From contig CM012953.1 in the NCBI GenBank assembly GCA_000181795.3, positions 15,262,664-15,326,663 on the forward strand: a stretch of DNA of 64,000 nt. Reading direction: 5' to 3'. Made by a program: the position numbers and the translations under genes. Every line of letters starts with the position of its first letter. Position 1 is the stretch's first letter. The notes below the pieces were generated by a model. The model did no database searches. It had not been told where the DNA came from and saw only the letters and a program-made list of their open reading frames with translations. Below, one piece after another: positions 45,246 to 58,140 of the stretch. The DNA is from Trichinella spiralis (lineage: Eukaryota; Nematoda; Enoplea; Trichinellida; Trichinellidae).

Positions 45246-48200
45246 TCAGCATCGGCCAAACATGACTTTTTTGACATCTTTCGTTTCTTCTACCGTCACT
45301 GAATAGTTCTGACGCTGGTTGGATTCCAGTTTAGAGATCGACGGCTGTGATGACGCAGGAGTGGCCGGATTTGTGTTGACAAGCGTTGTAGAGCTACAGT
45401 TGCTGATACTCGACACATTCGAACCGTCAAGGCTTTCATTCGATTTCTGATCATCCGGCTCTTTTTGCTTGTGTTCCTTTTTCCACTTCATGCGCCTATT
45501 TTGGAACCATATTTTCACTTGACGTTCCGTAAGGCCAACATACTGGGCTAATTCAATCCGACGTCTCCTGGTCAAATAACGGTTGGTGAAAAATTCCTTC
45601 TCCAACTCGAGCGTCTGCGAACGATGATACGTTTGTCGACCTCGTTTTCTGGGACCCTCAGATCCGGTAACAACTAAACAAAAAACAAGCTGCTTACCTT
45701 GGCAAATCAAGCATGCTTATTGAATACACGCTGCAATAGTTTCTCACAATTGCAAATACAAGAGCAAGTTTTGTAATTCATCATCAATTTATGTTAAACC
45801 ACAGAACAACCTGTATTGTTCTAGGAAACTTTTAACAATTTCCTTAGAATTAGACTTATTCATAAAAGTTACTTATAAAACAGCAACGTGCAAAAAATAA
45901 AACTTGAGCAATTATAATTTTATACAGCTATTTCTAGCTTCTAACTCTTTATCACAAGATCTTTTGAACAAGAAATTTTACTGTGTACAGCAAGCATGAG
46001 TAAGCTTCTGAATAAAATTTACAAAGTAGAAAGTAAATTCATAAAGTGTGCACATTTATTGTTACTTTTATTTTAAAAAAATGATGTCAAAAAATGTCAA
46101 GCTTTCGTATAAGCAGAGTTACTTCATTCAATAAGGCTATTTGCATTACAAGTTGTATTTGTAATGTAATTTATGAAATTAAAAATGACCAATTTTAAGT
46201 TTTGTCAAAAACGTTAGAAAATCATGCTACAGTAACCAACAAATTTTCTTCAAAAGTTCCGAATCATGCCAGCTGTCAGTATGTACAAATGAAAAAGTTC
46301 GACGATGCAGTTTTGCAACAACCTACGTGCAAAGACCGTGAACTGACAAAGTGATCGTCAATTTTGCCAGTATAATGATTCAGAGCGTGAAGTTACAAAA
46401 TTAGACCGGAAGGATCGTCTGATTTCATACAAACATGATGCAGCAATCACACAGGAGAAAATAATAAACAGCAATTGCAAGTTTCAAATTTAGAAAAAAA
46501 TCTTAGTGATTTTGATGCTGCTTTTAAATGAAGCTTTGAGGAATGATAATAAGAAGGTACTGTTTTTTTTTGAGTTGAAAATTTTCAACGCATCAATCTG
46601 TATGAATGAACAGCAGTCTGAATGTTTTTCAACTGTGGCTTTATTAAGCGTTGACTGCTCAGAAGTTAGTAAAGCTGAGAAATACTCAAGTCGTGAGAAC
46701 AAAAAATTATCTGACATAAGGTGCATGATGAGAATATTGGTTTCGGCACTAGTGGACAATTTGACGTTTTAAAAGCTTGAACAGTAATGGGAAAAGTACG
46801 CAGAAAAAAGAACGCGGAAAATGGAGAAGCTTTGAACGTTCCGCTCAATAAATTTCTTTGTCCCCATTAGACATCCAGAAATGACAAGAAATCAACGGCG
46901 GCGTCCTCTGTTTGGCAAAGGCTAGTGAGAACAAAACACCGCAACGCATCAAGGGCTACCCGGATGCCTGATTTATGTCCTCAGGATAGAAATGGCACCA
47001 ACTCGAATGAAAAAAGGAAAAAAGAAATAAGCCAGGAAAGCAATTCCGGCAATATACAGTATGCATTACAATGGCGCGGTGTTCGGTAAATCAGTAAACC
47101 AGCAGGCAACAACTGGGTCACCACAATACTACTTTGACCGTGGGGCAGATTTTATGACACCCATTAGCCTGACGACCACCTGCCGATTGGCTTGTAAACC
47201 ATATTGCTCTCACCACAAACTAGCTGAAATGGGCACCGATGCTTCTATGTTTTAATATTTTTACCAGACACCGTAATTGAATCAATCACCTGCTGCCAAA
47301 CGTAACAGCAAATAATGATTCAAAAATCATGCCAGCAACCAGCCACTTGCGCAGCAAATAAAATTGATTTTCACTATCGATTACTGTAAACCATTGAGGA
47401 AAAATACGCAACGAAAATGGCTTAACCTCTGCACGCAATATTCAACAAGGGACCTAGTCAACTTATAATCAACATCATCCTTTTCCGGCACATGAAAATC
47501 ATACTGTAAATTGTTTATTAATTTCTTAATGTTCAACAGAAATATTACTGCAAAAGTTATGAAAAAACTTGTTTTTTACGAAAGATTTGGAAAAATGATA
47601 ATAAAATGTAATTTTTCTTCCATAATATAATAACTTGGAACTTTCAAGTAATTTCGTTTCACAAAATAAGCATAATCAGTAGCATACGCTTAAAATATAA
47701 CTTCACTAAAATAACAATACAATGCATATACAAAACTACAATCACAGTGAATGAATTTCATATTTCATTTACTTTTGTTTCTTCACTTATGATGAATAAA
47801 AATTTCAACGTTTTATAACTTGATATCTTAACTTATCCTTAAACTCCTTTAAACATTATTTCATATAAGATTTCTTTAATTGAAATTTTATATCATGTCA
47901 TAAAGAAATGCATAACGTTATTTTATTATTCTGCACTTTATTGCTTTACCGTTCATAATAAATAAACCAGTACTGATACTTTTTTTGAAACAGAAATGGC
48001 AAGTTATGACATGGTTTATGCATTTCACTTTATCAATTCACTGGTTCTCTTAAATTATAAATATAATATTAAATAAAAAAATAAACATCTGAATTCATAT
48101 GTCATCTATAAAAGGCATAAAAGTAATCAAACTACCATTAAACGTGACAATAATTACTCATAAAAATAATTAGCTTAAGTTTGCCACTTTTAATTTAGGA

Positions 48201-48444
48201 AATGATTTTATATCAGATAATCTGCAAATAAATAAAGACCATTTATTTTTATTTGTAAATGCATATAATAATAATACAAAAAGATGACAGTGCCAGAAAA
48301 TTTCAATTATTATTTAAATTATATTAATTTACTGTGAGAAGTTGAATAAAGCTGAGCAATTAAAAAATTATGGATTATGTATAAAGATGTCGATGATTTT
48401 ACTTACATCTTATTTCAAATGTATAATTATCAATCGTAAAGCAC

Positions 48445-48482
<38 letters not shown>

Positions 48483-51400
48483 GTAACACTTTTATACTTA
48501 TGAAATAAAACATTTGCTAAATCATTCTTTTATGAATCTGAAAAAAATCAGAAATCATATTGAATTGCATTTATTTTATTTATTTTGACACCAAGTGTAT
48601 TTGCTTGCGGTTTTGCTTCATTTATTGCAACATTAAAGGGGAGGTTAATCATAGTGCAGAATAACTTGAAAGCTTTATAAAACAGATTTTGAAAAGTCGC
48701 TTAAAATATATTTATATATATAGAAATGGATATAACTCAAATATATACGTCAAAGGTATATACATGTGTATATATACAGATATAATTTTTATCAGGTTGT
48801 TTGTTTTACACTTAAATTGTATTTAATCACATCTCATTAGAAATTTAACTTCACATATTTACATTGTAAGTATGTCAATAAAGCAATAAAATGCATTTAT
48901 AAAATAATTTCAGAAGCTTAAACAGACTGTATGCAAATATAACAATAAATATTTAAAATTAATTAAAAATAAACATAATATTTTGCATAATAATTATTTA
49001 TTTATATTATGCAAAAACTGTAAAAATAAAAGTAAGATTCTCAATTTTATAACAATTAAACTAACTGAAATTTCTTAAACTGAAATTAACTGAACTAAGA
49101 TAAATAATGAAAGCATTACATTTATTTGTAGATCATATAAACATATGATATTTTCAACCGACAAAAAATTACGTAAACTCTAAAACAAAATTAACAGAAA
49201 CACCATAACTTCTAATGATTAGAAAATGAAAATTAATAGCCTCTTTTTAAATGACGTTTAGAAATTAATTTGTTTTTGAAAAAGTAGTATAAATTTAATA
49301 ATCCAGATTATTTTTATTATTTTATTTGATTGTAATTTAAATAGTTGTGGTATTTAGCAAATGTTTTAACAAGTTGTTTATTCTTACAATTATCTATTTG
49401 TATTAGTAAATTATTTTTTACAATTTAATTGGCTGAACAATTACTTGAACTTTTCATATTCTGAACTATGAAATGTAAAAAAATAAATTAATTATTTGAA
49501 AATTTACAAGTCATCTAAAATAATACATAAAATATACATACACAAATATACAAATGCAATTATACATAAAATTATAAATAAAATAAGAAATTTTCAACGA
49601 AAATTTCAGTTTCCGCTTTCAATTAATTCACTTCATTTCCTTTCTCATATTTTAATTTTATGGCTAATGAACTTCCAATTATTCTAACATAAGCAATTTC
49701 ATGTGCATCTTGCAACAGTTTTTAACTTGATTTCAATACTTTATCAAATATCATTTCAAAAGTATTTAAAAGTTTTATTTTTTCACATTTAAAAGTGCAC
49801 CATTTGTATATTTAGAAACTGCAAAAAGTTTTTAAAACTGGTTTTTATTTATTTACAAGTAATATATTTACAGAATCTCAAAATGTACACCTAAATAAGT
49901 ATACTTATATCTACTGTCACCAAATTTAAATACTGCACTATCTGTATATATATATGTATATTCATTTCTTTTTTTCTATTTCGATGTTGTTAGTTAGATA
50001 TCATTTAGCGAGTAAACAGAGTAATGTAATAAACACTTTATTTGATCATAAGTGCTTCTGATATATTTAAGTATAAGTAAGATTATGGCAAAAATGGAAA
50101 AAGCGTTTATCATAAGGAACAATTTTTTGCAGCATTACGAAAAATATTAATTACCTCTACGCAGCAATGCTGCACTTCCTTTTACTAGTAAACACGACGC
50201 AACATTTCCGTATTTTAAAACTTTACAATCTGCATGTGTACTCATGAATTAGCGTAATTATGAATAACATTCCTGAGCGTAACTTTAATTTAATAAAAAG
50301 TTAAACTAAATTCAATGAAGCATTAAACTGAAATTAAACACATTTTTAATCCAATAAAATCTGTATATTACAGTATAATTTTTCGTCTTTTTTTGCGTTT
50401 TATAATACTTTTTTCTAATTATGACAAAAAATTACCTAATATTAGATTTAACAAAGTATCTCATTTTTAATAGAACACATTTATAATCCGCTAGTCATTC
50501 TTTCAAAGCGCTTCATGTACATCCTTGTTAGCTGATTCACTAATTAAAAATACATTTACACTTAATTAAAATATTCTTTTATATTTGTATTGTAAAATCC
50601 AAATTTACAAATGCAAAGCTCTTGAAGTTTAATTACTGTAACTTGTAAATTAATTTCGCACTCAACTTTTAACAATTTACTGCTTTGCATTTATTTTTTG
50701 CATCCAATGGTAACTTTTAAACTTTTTTGAAGACCGTTAAGATTACACTGTTGTTAATAAATTTCGTTTAACGTCTTTACAGATATGGATATTTGAAATT
50801 ATAAAATTATTTTATTTAAGTAGGATAAAACAAATAAAAGTTGTCAAGTAAAATATGGTTTAGTGCAAAATTAAGAAAAATGGTTTGGGGTATTCTCTCT
50901 AACGCACTATAGGAAAAACTTTAAAAAATGAATGGCGCTACACATTCTATATACGTAAAAGATGTGTTTTGAGACGTCTTCAAAAATATAAAGTTATTGA
51001 AAATCAATAATTTGCTATTTCTTTTGACTTCATTTGTAATAAAATTTTAAAATATACTAAATATAGTAAATATATAACTTTATTGATAACTATGTAAAAT
51101 TTGAAGTCAACTTAACAACAATATAATATAAAAATAAAAAACTAATGTAATTATATTTTTAACAGTAATACTTACAAGATCTGGATATCCATGCATATGG
51201 TGGATAGCCACTCAATCCCATTAATTGCGTAGGCATGGTTTGCGCAGCTCCGACACCGGTATTAGCAAATAACATTGCGGAAGTTTGATGTGCCTGACTA
51301 GCATACCCATTAGCCGGCAAATGTCCATAAGAAGGTATAGGTGCTCCAGAACCCAAACAAGCAGAATTGAATGAATGTGCAGCTGATTGATGATGATAAG

Positions 51401-51943
51401 GGGAGTCACCTTCCAACTGCTGATTACTTGTTACTGTTCCCAGATTAATTGGTGCAGATGCAGTAGTAGCATTGCTTGGCAAAATGTTTGTTGGTGTTGG
51501 AGTCTGTTGAGTCTGTGATGATTCCCCAAAACGATCATAGCTACATTTTAAAAACAACACTAATTATTAAACTGTGAAAATGTGGATTTCAGATTTGATT
51601 ACCTGCTTGTGCGAAGACTATAAGGATAATAGAAGTGATTCCATTTGTATTGGTCAGCACCGGATGTTGACGTAGCGTACGGTGAGCTTGCACTATTCGT
51701 AGCTGTAATGGAGCTTTGCACATTTTGTGTAGCTAGGATAGAAGCAGCTGATGGACAGACAGACTGTGCCGTCACCGGAGCTACTACATTCGAACTTGAA
51801 GCAGTGTGATGATGCGTGTACTGGTCTGCGCTGGTATTACTAACACCGTTCACACTTGAAGACAATTCTGGCGGAAAATAGGAATTATGCGTAGCGGCGG
51901 CGGCGGCGGCAGCGGCGGCGGCCGCTTGATAAAATGTGCTCAT
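45246..51943 (-). CDS. mab-5: Antp/mab-5-class homeodomain protein, 377 aa
   Basis: A Hox transcription factor of the central (Antp/Ubx/ftz/mab-5) group. Exons in coding order: 51943-51603, 51540-51176, 45673-45246; phases 2 and 1 match. The N-terminus MSTFYQ leads into 11 alanines, then Ser/Thr/Gln-rich sequence. Exon 2 ends with YPPYAWIS, a diverged hexapeptide (YPWM expected). Nine linker residues join it to the homeodomain (45471-45650): [53 protein letters not shown]. The acidic/Ser-rich tail follows. RGRQTY and MKWKK place it in the Antp group; FFTN and AQYVGL are unusual. ArgSerGlnThrLeu after the Tyr is shared with nematode MAB-5. I chose MSTFYQ because the only earlier in-frame starts are non-ATG and MS-[TS]-[YF] openings are typical of Hox proteins. 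The Hox identity is certain; which central-group gene is less so. Confidence 0.94.
45471..45650 (-). other. homeobox of the mab-5-like gene
   Basis: Sixty codons starting [10 protein letters not shown] and ending RMKWKKEH, all in the last exon. Gln50, Asn51 and Trp56 are present. Confidence 0.97.
46289..46831 (+). pseudogene. possible decayed coiled-coil coding sequence in Hox intron
   Basis: Successive short frames on the plus strand, each ending in a stop or shift, have the same Lys/Glu/Asp/Leu heptad style. They are [20 protein letters not shown] (46292-), [20 protein letters not shown] (46371-), [19 protein letters not shown] (46472-) and [15 protein letters not shown] (46787-). The frame changes twice and the first and third share a phase, as expected after compensating indels. 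No parent gene is recognised. Chance cannot be excluded. Confidence 0.3.
46900..47480. promoter_or_regulatory. complex GC-richer segment in mab-5-like intron
   Basis: Higher complexity than the rest of the 5.5 kb intron. A 64-codon frame at 47061-47255 has no family features. TGATTGATTCAATT occurs on the minus strand (plus 47275-47288), nearly the same composite site as in the other Hox intron. It could be an enhancer or part of the decayed element just upstream. Confidence 0.35.
48448..48476. repeat. (TA)n microsatellite in mab-5-like intron
   Basis: About 14 TA units; neighbouring 48700-48785 is also rich in TATA-type steps. Confidence 0.95.
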
Positions 51944-52310
51944 CGTTGGCGAAAGGTAATTTGGTAGCACGTTTAGACCCGTTCACCGAATACTGAATGT
52001 TGTCGTTGAAAATTTTACGACCACCACGACAGCGCAGTCGCCAATCAGCAAGTCCAATGTTGGACAAATGTAATGGCAACGAACACAGCAGCCGCCGGAG
52101 ACCTAGCAGCTTATTCGACCAACTTCAGCGGCTTGCTTTGATCTTCTACAGTAGGCCAAGGCGGACCAATAAATCACTAGCGCTTGAAGTGAAACGTCGC
52201 CGCCTAGTAGAAAAAAGCGACCTGATCAAGCAAGCAAGCAGGTGACAGCAACCACTAGCTGACCTTAGACACTTTTCTATGCCCCGCCTCCGTATAGTAT
52301 AGCTGTTACA
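51944..52310 (-). promoter_or_regulatory. promoter and leader of the mab-5-like gene
   Basis: A sharp GC-richer block directly upstream of the ATG. On the minus strand it shows a GC box (GGCGGGGC, complement of 52279-52286), a CCAAT motif (CGCCAATCAG on the plus strand near 52039) and TGATTTAT (complement of 52169-52176), the canonical Exd/PBX-Hox site. An 82-codon plus-strand frame here is incidental. Confidence 0.5.
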
Positions 52311-55300
52311 GAAATAAAAATTTTTTTAGCAATGTTCTATTGTACTAGAAAAACATAATATCGAAGTTAGCCAATAAGATTACAGTATCCTGCTCTTATA
52401 CCTATGAACAAGCCAATTTGCTCTCTGATGAATATTTTAAATTTGTCTGTTTAATCTCAGGGGATGATGAAACTGTTTGCCAATGGTATGAGAGTAATTC
52501 TCACTTGCTGGACCTTTACAAAGCTCAAGGGGTGTGTCGTTTGTTGCGAACAAATTTCATTACGTTGAATTCGCAGTCAATGACAAGCTTTTGCATTATG
52601 ACTGATAAATTTTGTCAAAAAATTGTTGTAGAATTTATTCATAAATTCACAAAATGATTATACACTCTTTTTTGATAAAACTAGCCATCTGTTCAAAAAA
52701 TAGTTTGATATTAAATGATAAATTACTGATGTGCATTAAAATTTAGCCAAATCACAATTTTATTTTCAAAATGTTTGTATAACATTATTTTGAAAAAAAC
52801 AGCAACAAAAACTCAATGAATAAATGAAATAGAATTGTTCTTTTTTGTTAATAAGCTACTTTTTCTAAAAAAAATAATATAAGAAACCACAAGTTTCATG
52901 CAGGAAGCACAATGAAGTAGACTAGTTTGATAAAAATCAATTAAAAAAATGACAGTGTTAATGTAATGATTATTGCTAACTTAATTGAAATAACAACAAC
53001 AACAGCAATAATAATGATCATAATATCGATATGCATTAAACTGTACATCATGGCATAATACAACATCAGTAGGCTTGACAAAATTTTGTTTTTGCTTATA
53101 AAAATTTTTACAGATTATACATACTCCTATCCATACGGTTTTATTTCAAAACTAATTATTGCTTTAAAATAAAAATAATAGAATTTGTTTAACACGAAAC
53201 ATTATGTGAAGAAATTATGTAATGATACACAACAATTGTTCATGTATTTTATTCATGTTAAACAGCAACCTCATTTTTAATGCATATAATATTAAGCTCA
53301 TTAATAGCAGTTTTCAACATCACTTGAAAACTGGAAGACAAGAACAGAAATGTTCCATCTTTTTTATATGTTAAATCAAAAACAAATGGTAGATGATGTC
53401 TTAAAGTTAGATTTAATATTATTATACAAGTGAAATGTTAAAACTGCTGTTGCTAAAATTTCAATTTTAATGGAAAATATTATGCATGTAATGATTCTTT
53501 AGCAGCGTCAGAAAGTGCAAAACAGAGGCGCTAATAGCGCTGACAATGATAATCAATGCATGTTTAATACGATACATGCACACTGATAAGTTCTTTTCTT
53601 TGAACAACATGAGCATACTGTAAATGAAAAGTTTCATGACCTGAAATGAAAAACTAAAAGTGTGCTTGAAGAAAACAGTTTTTAACAAAAGAAAAGTTCT
53701 GCTTTACTTTTCAAACTATGTACAACAGAAAAAGAAACTGAATTGACCTTTCCTTCACCCAGTGTGACATCATGCAATTGAGATGAAAAACATTTTTTTT
53801 TCAGAACAGCAGTATCTGTACAAAACAGTGCGCTTTATAATAAAATAGTAGTTGTTTTGTTGCCGTTTTTTGAAATTAAGGTCAAAGCTTTAGAACTGTC
53901 GAGAGAGTTCTGTAAAAGTTTTAAACCTATGAGCGTTCATGCAATATTGTCTCACATCTCAATTAAAGTTCTAATCACTTTAGACAACTGTTAAGCAGAG
54001 AGAATGTTATTATCTATAATAAAATAAAAAGCACAATTTTTCATATTACAGTATTTAATTTTTGACACTTTAAAGGGCACTTATAAAAAATACAAATCAT
54101 TTATTTGTCACTATTTTATAATAATGCACGTTAACGGTTACCAAAGGCAACGCTGAAGGGTATTTTTACTGCTCGTTAAAAGTAATTTGATCCTAGAAAA
54201 GGTAATCTAGCTGCAAAAGTCAATGGAATTATTGATTTTTTTTGCAACCAAGCCGTAAAAACTAAATGCGACATTTGATTTTCCATTATTCAAATTCAGC
54301 TACATGTCATTACTTATAAAAAAACACCAAAATACTCACTTAACGCCTGCTTATTTTTCAAAACAAATGAAACATGCTTTTTATGCCATAGAATTCATAA
54401 AAGTATAATAAACAATTTACTAAAAAAGCAGTGATAAAAATTTTACTATTGAAGTTTTACAATATAACACCTGAGTTTTGAAAACGTCTTTTAAACTTTT
54501 AAAATATAAAAGTTACGTTTAAGATCTTGCTGTGTGTTATTCATTGGTTTGACAACCTTAGTCACTAATCTTGTAATCACAAATAAGGTTCCATTACTAT
54601 AAGAAACTCAACATTTTAATAATAAAGTTAATTTTCAAATAAATTTCAATGGACAGAAGTTTCAGTAACCTTTAAAAGTATGCTTTTTGATATAAAGAAT
54701 CATTCATGCACATTTATTCTAAATCTGAATTCTTTAAATGCTAAGTAATGCAATTCTGTGTCCTTTTAAAAACAGAATATTACTATGTTAATGTTATATT
54801 TTAATTAAAAAGAGTGAACGAGCAAGCTGTTACTACTCTTAAAATTCACCCGGGTTATGACGGTTATAAACAACAAATTTTTGTTGACAATAATGATTTG
54901 ACACAAACAATACTATGATTAGAGTTTACAAAAAAAACCACCTTTATTGTCAACTTTATAAATAAATGGAAGTTGCTTTTAAATGTGGATTAATTACGAA
55001 TAAAAGTCAATATTAGTGGAATAAATTTTAAAGACATAACAAGAGTAAACTGCATGTTTAACACTACTGAAACAGATTTGCGCGTAAAGTACAAAAACAA
55101 TAAAACTATATATTAGCTATATAACTTCCAGTACTTACAGTGATTACCAAAGCAATCTATTGGAATTATTAAGTTAGTTACAGCACTGTCTTTATTAGCA
55201 AATGTTTTAAAGAGCAGTAAATTTAAAAAATTTTGTAGCCATCTTGCAAATTTATCATGACTTTATTTTACATGAAGATGGCATTTAAAAGAATCACCAC

Positions 55301-58140
55301 CACTACAGTAGGCAGTGCTATGCATTATTATTTGCAGAATATCCAGAAAAGAACAAAATAGCGTTTCATAGTAAATCTTATCAAAGTATACTATAAATAA
55401 AAAGATTTTTACTATTATAATACATTTTTCACACTAAATATTACGTAAACGGAAAGTCAGCCTTTAATTTTGTATAACAGCCATTTGTTACAGTTAACAT
55501 TAATTTCCTATTAATAGTAAACCTTAAATAAATGTACTTATTTTGCAAAATTATTCTGAAGTAATAAAACACTATAAAATGGTCAGGTTTTGATTGAACT
55601 TCATCAGTTAATTGCACAATGCTTGATAAATTTGCTTTAAAATCAAATTAAGTGCATTTTTATGTACTTTTAAGTCACACCGTTTTAGCATGCTATTTTA
55701 AAAATTACTGTTAAATCTAAAATAAATGAAGCACTTATGAATTAGCGTTATTACTATTTTCTTTAAAAAAATAAAATTTCTAATTTCATGAAAGATATCA
55801 TAGAATAACACTGCTTTGCAATTTCGAAGATATCATACTTTGACAGTAATGCAAAATGCTTATATCTCACTTACAGAAAATAAAACTGCTTAGGCAATAT
55901 TAAATAAATTATTTTCTAAAATCTGAATTAAAATTTGATCTTCAATAAATTGGAATGCTTTTGTAAGCTTACTGAAATGCATGCAGCAACTGGCATGCCT
56001 TCTAGTTTTCAAGTGAAGAACTCAAAAAATTTTACTTACATATGAATACTGAGAATATAATATAAATATAAACTATCATAGTTATTTTAAAAATAACACG
56101 AATCTTTCAAAACTGTATTTACAATACACAGTTCTACATGCAATTTAATTGCTTCTAAAAAGATATCTTGCATATTACATTTTCATATTTTATAAATGGA
56201 TTAGTAGTAAACAGTTAACGTTTGGTTAATGCAAATTACACTAAATTATAAAATTTCTGTAAAATTAAGATAAGGGCCTTCTTGCACAGTAGACAAGTTT
56301 AGTCAGTATGTTAAGAAAATTTCAAATGCTGTGGGAGTTTCATTGATATAAGATGATACTCTTTAACAAATTTCAGTGCTACCTATTGTTAAGCAATATC
56401 AGATTTATGCAAGCAATGAAAAGGTTTTCAGCTAATTTTTTTCCAACGAAAAAAACTCTTTATCGTTTCACTAACAACTGCTCAGCATAATAACAAGCAT
56501 GGTTAATAGTTAAAGTGACTTCCCATTCAAAGATAATAGGCTCATTATACCAAAACTTCCCAGATGATATCCGGGCATATCTTTTGTTTATTGTTGTTTA
56601 AATTGATGTAAAATGGAAGTAAATTTCCATTATTTTTACAGAAACATACAAAAAGATGTTGAAACCTCATTTTACAGAAAATACGAGACTGTACTGCATT
56701 AATTTGAAAAAATAAGTATTTCTTTTTATAAATTTACTTAGTACATAAAAATATGAAATAAACATTTGTTAAATGTTTATTGCAATAATTTATCCTTATA
56801 TTCTTATTAGAATAAAGTGTAATAGTTCGATTCACCGGTGAAAGCATAATGATTAAAATATGACATTAAAAGTGGTCAGCAATTACTCATGAAAATTTGA
56901 CAACAATAATAATGCAGTAAATAAAATATTTACGTTCAAAGCATTAAATGCAAATAATTTTACTTGAGAAATTTTTAGCCACATGCTATATGCTTGCCTT
57001 GTTAAGTCACATTTCAGATTCTATGACTTTTTTAAAGTTTAATATACTGAAGAGTAAATAGCAACACAGCTTCAATAAATCAACACGCATTCTGATCTAT
57101 AAAAGCAGTCATTAAAACATTTAAACTGTTTAATATATAATAAAAGAAAAATATTTTTTTCTTATAGTTAACATAAAATGAGTACATCCATATATTTCCT
57201 TATTTATATTATTCATTTTTTAAGAACAAAATAAAAACAAAAATTTTACATACATGCATTTTCACTTCTGCAAACAGCTTGATTCATTTTTTAATAATGT
57301 TCTTTTATTAATACAAATTAGTTGTTTTCTCTCTATCTGATTGCAAAATATACTTAAATCAATAATGATGATAATGATAAATGTAATGAGCAGCTGTTTA
57401 ATTATTTAAAATAATACCTTATGCCTTTCTAAAACTATTGAAATAAAATTTATCCTCTCCAAATGCCTATTATTTAAAGTAGAAATTAAAAAAATATCTG
57501 AATCAATTTTAGCATATTTATTCTGCAATAAAATGTAAAATTAATTTCAATGAAATGATGCAATTTGGAAAATATTTAAATGAAATCTATAAAACAAATT
57601 GCAAAAATGCATAACTAATACTGCACTTGTAAAGCAAACTTGCAAGCTTTATCAGTGTTAAGAACAACAACTTGCCAGTAATAACAATTTCATGAAAGAA
57701 TTTAAATTAACATAAATTTTGATTAAAAGAGGAAGAGTTTTCTTATTTGAAAATAAGTCCTCATAATTAATAATATTTGTAAATAAAAGTTACATTCTGC
57801 ACTAAAAGAAAATTTCACTAAACGTAAAAAACATTTTGATTATAATTTTTAAATAAATCTTTTTATTATTTTTAACAAAAACAGATAATTTTTGCAAAAG
57901 ATTTGCATATCGCTGCCCTTCAACGTGCAACATCAACAAGTTCAAAAGTGAGAAGCTTTGAACAGTTTGCAAAAGTGAAACTTTTTCTTCTACACAAAAG
58001 CATTGAAAAAAAAATATTTACATACATTATTATATTATGCAAATACATGAAAAAAAGAGCACATTAAAATTTGTATCCTTTCTAAATAAATATTCCTGCA
58101 TGAAAGCAATATTTTAAAATTTACAAGCATTATGCAAATT
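52311..58140. other. long upstream region of the mab-5-like gene, no gene seen
   Basis: AT-rich DNA with only short open frames. One frame at 52418-52657 (79 codons) has ordinary amino-acid content but no recognisable domain or splice context. A perfect RFX-type X-box, GTTACC-AAA-GGCAAC, lies at 54137-54151. Confidence 0.6.

Noticed and set aside
52418-52657. 79-codon plus-strand frame upstream of the mab-5-like gene
   Set aside because: No ATG context, partner exon or recognisable domain. Possible by chance.
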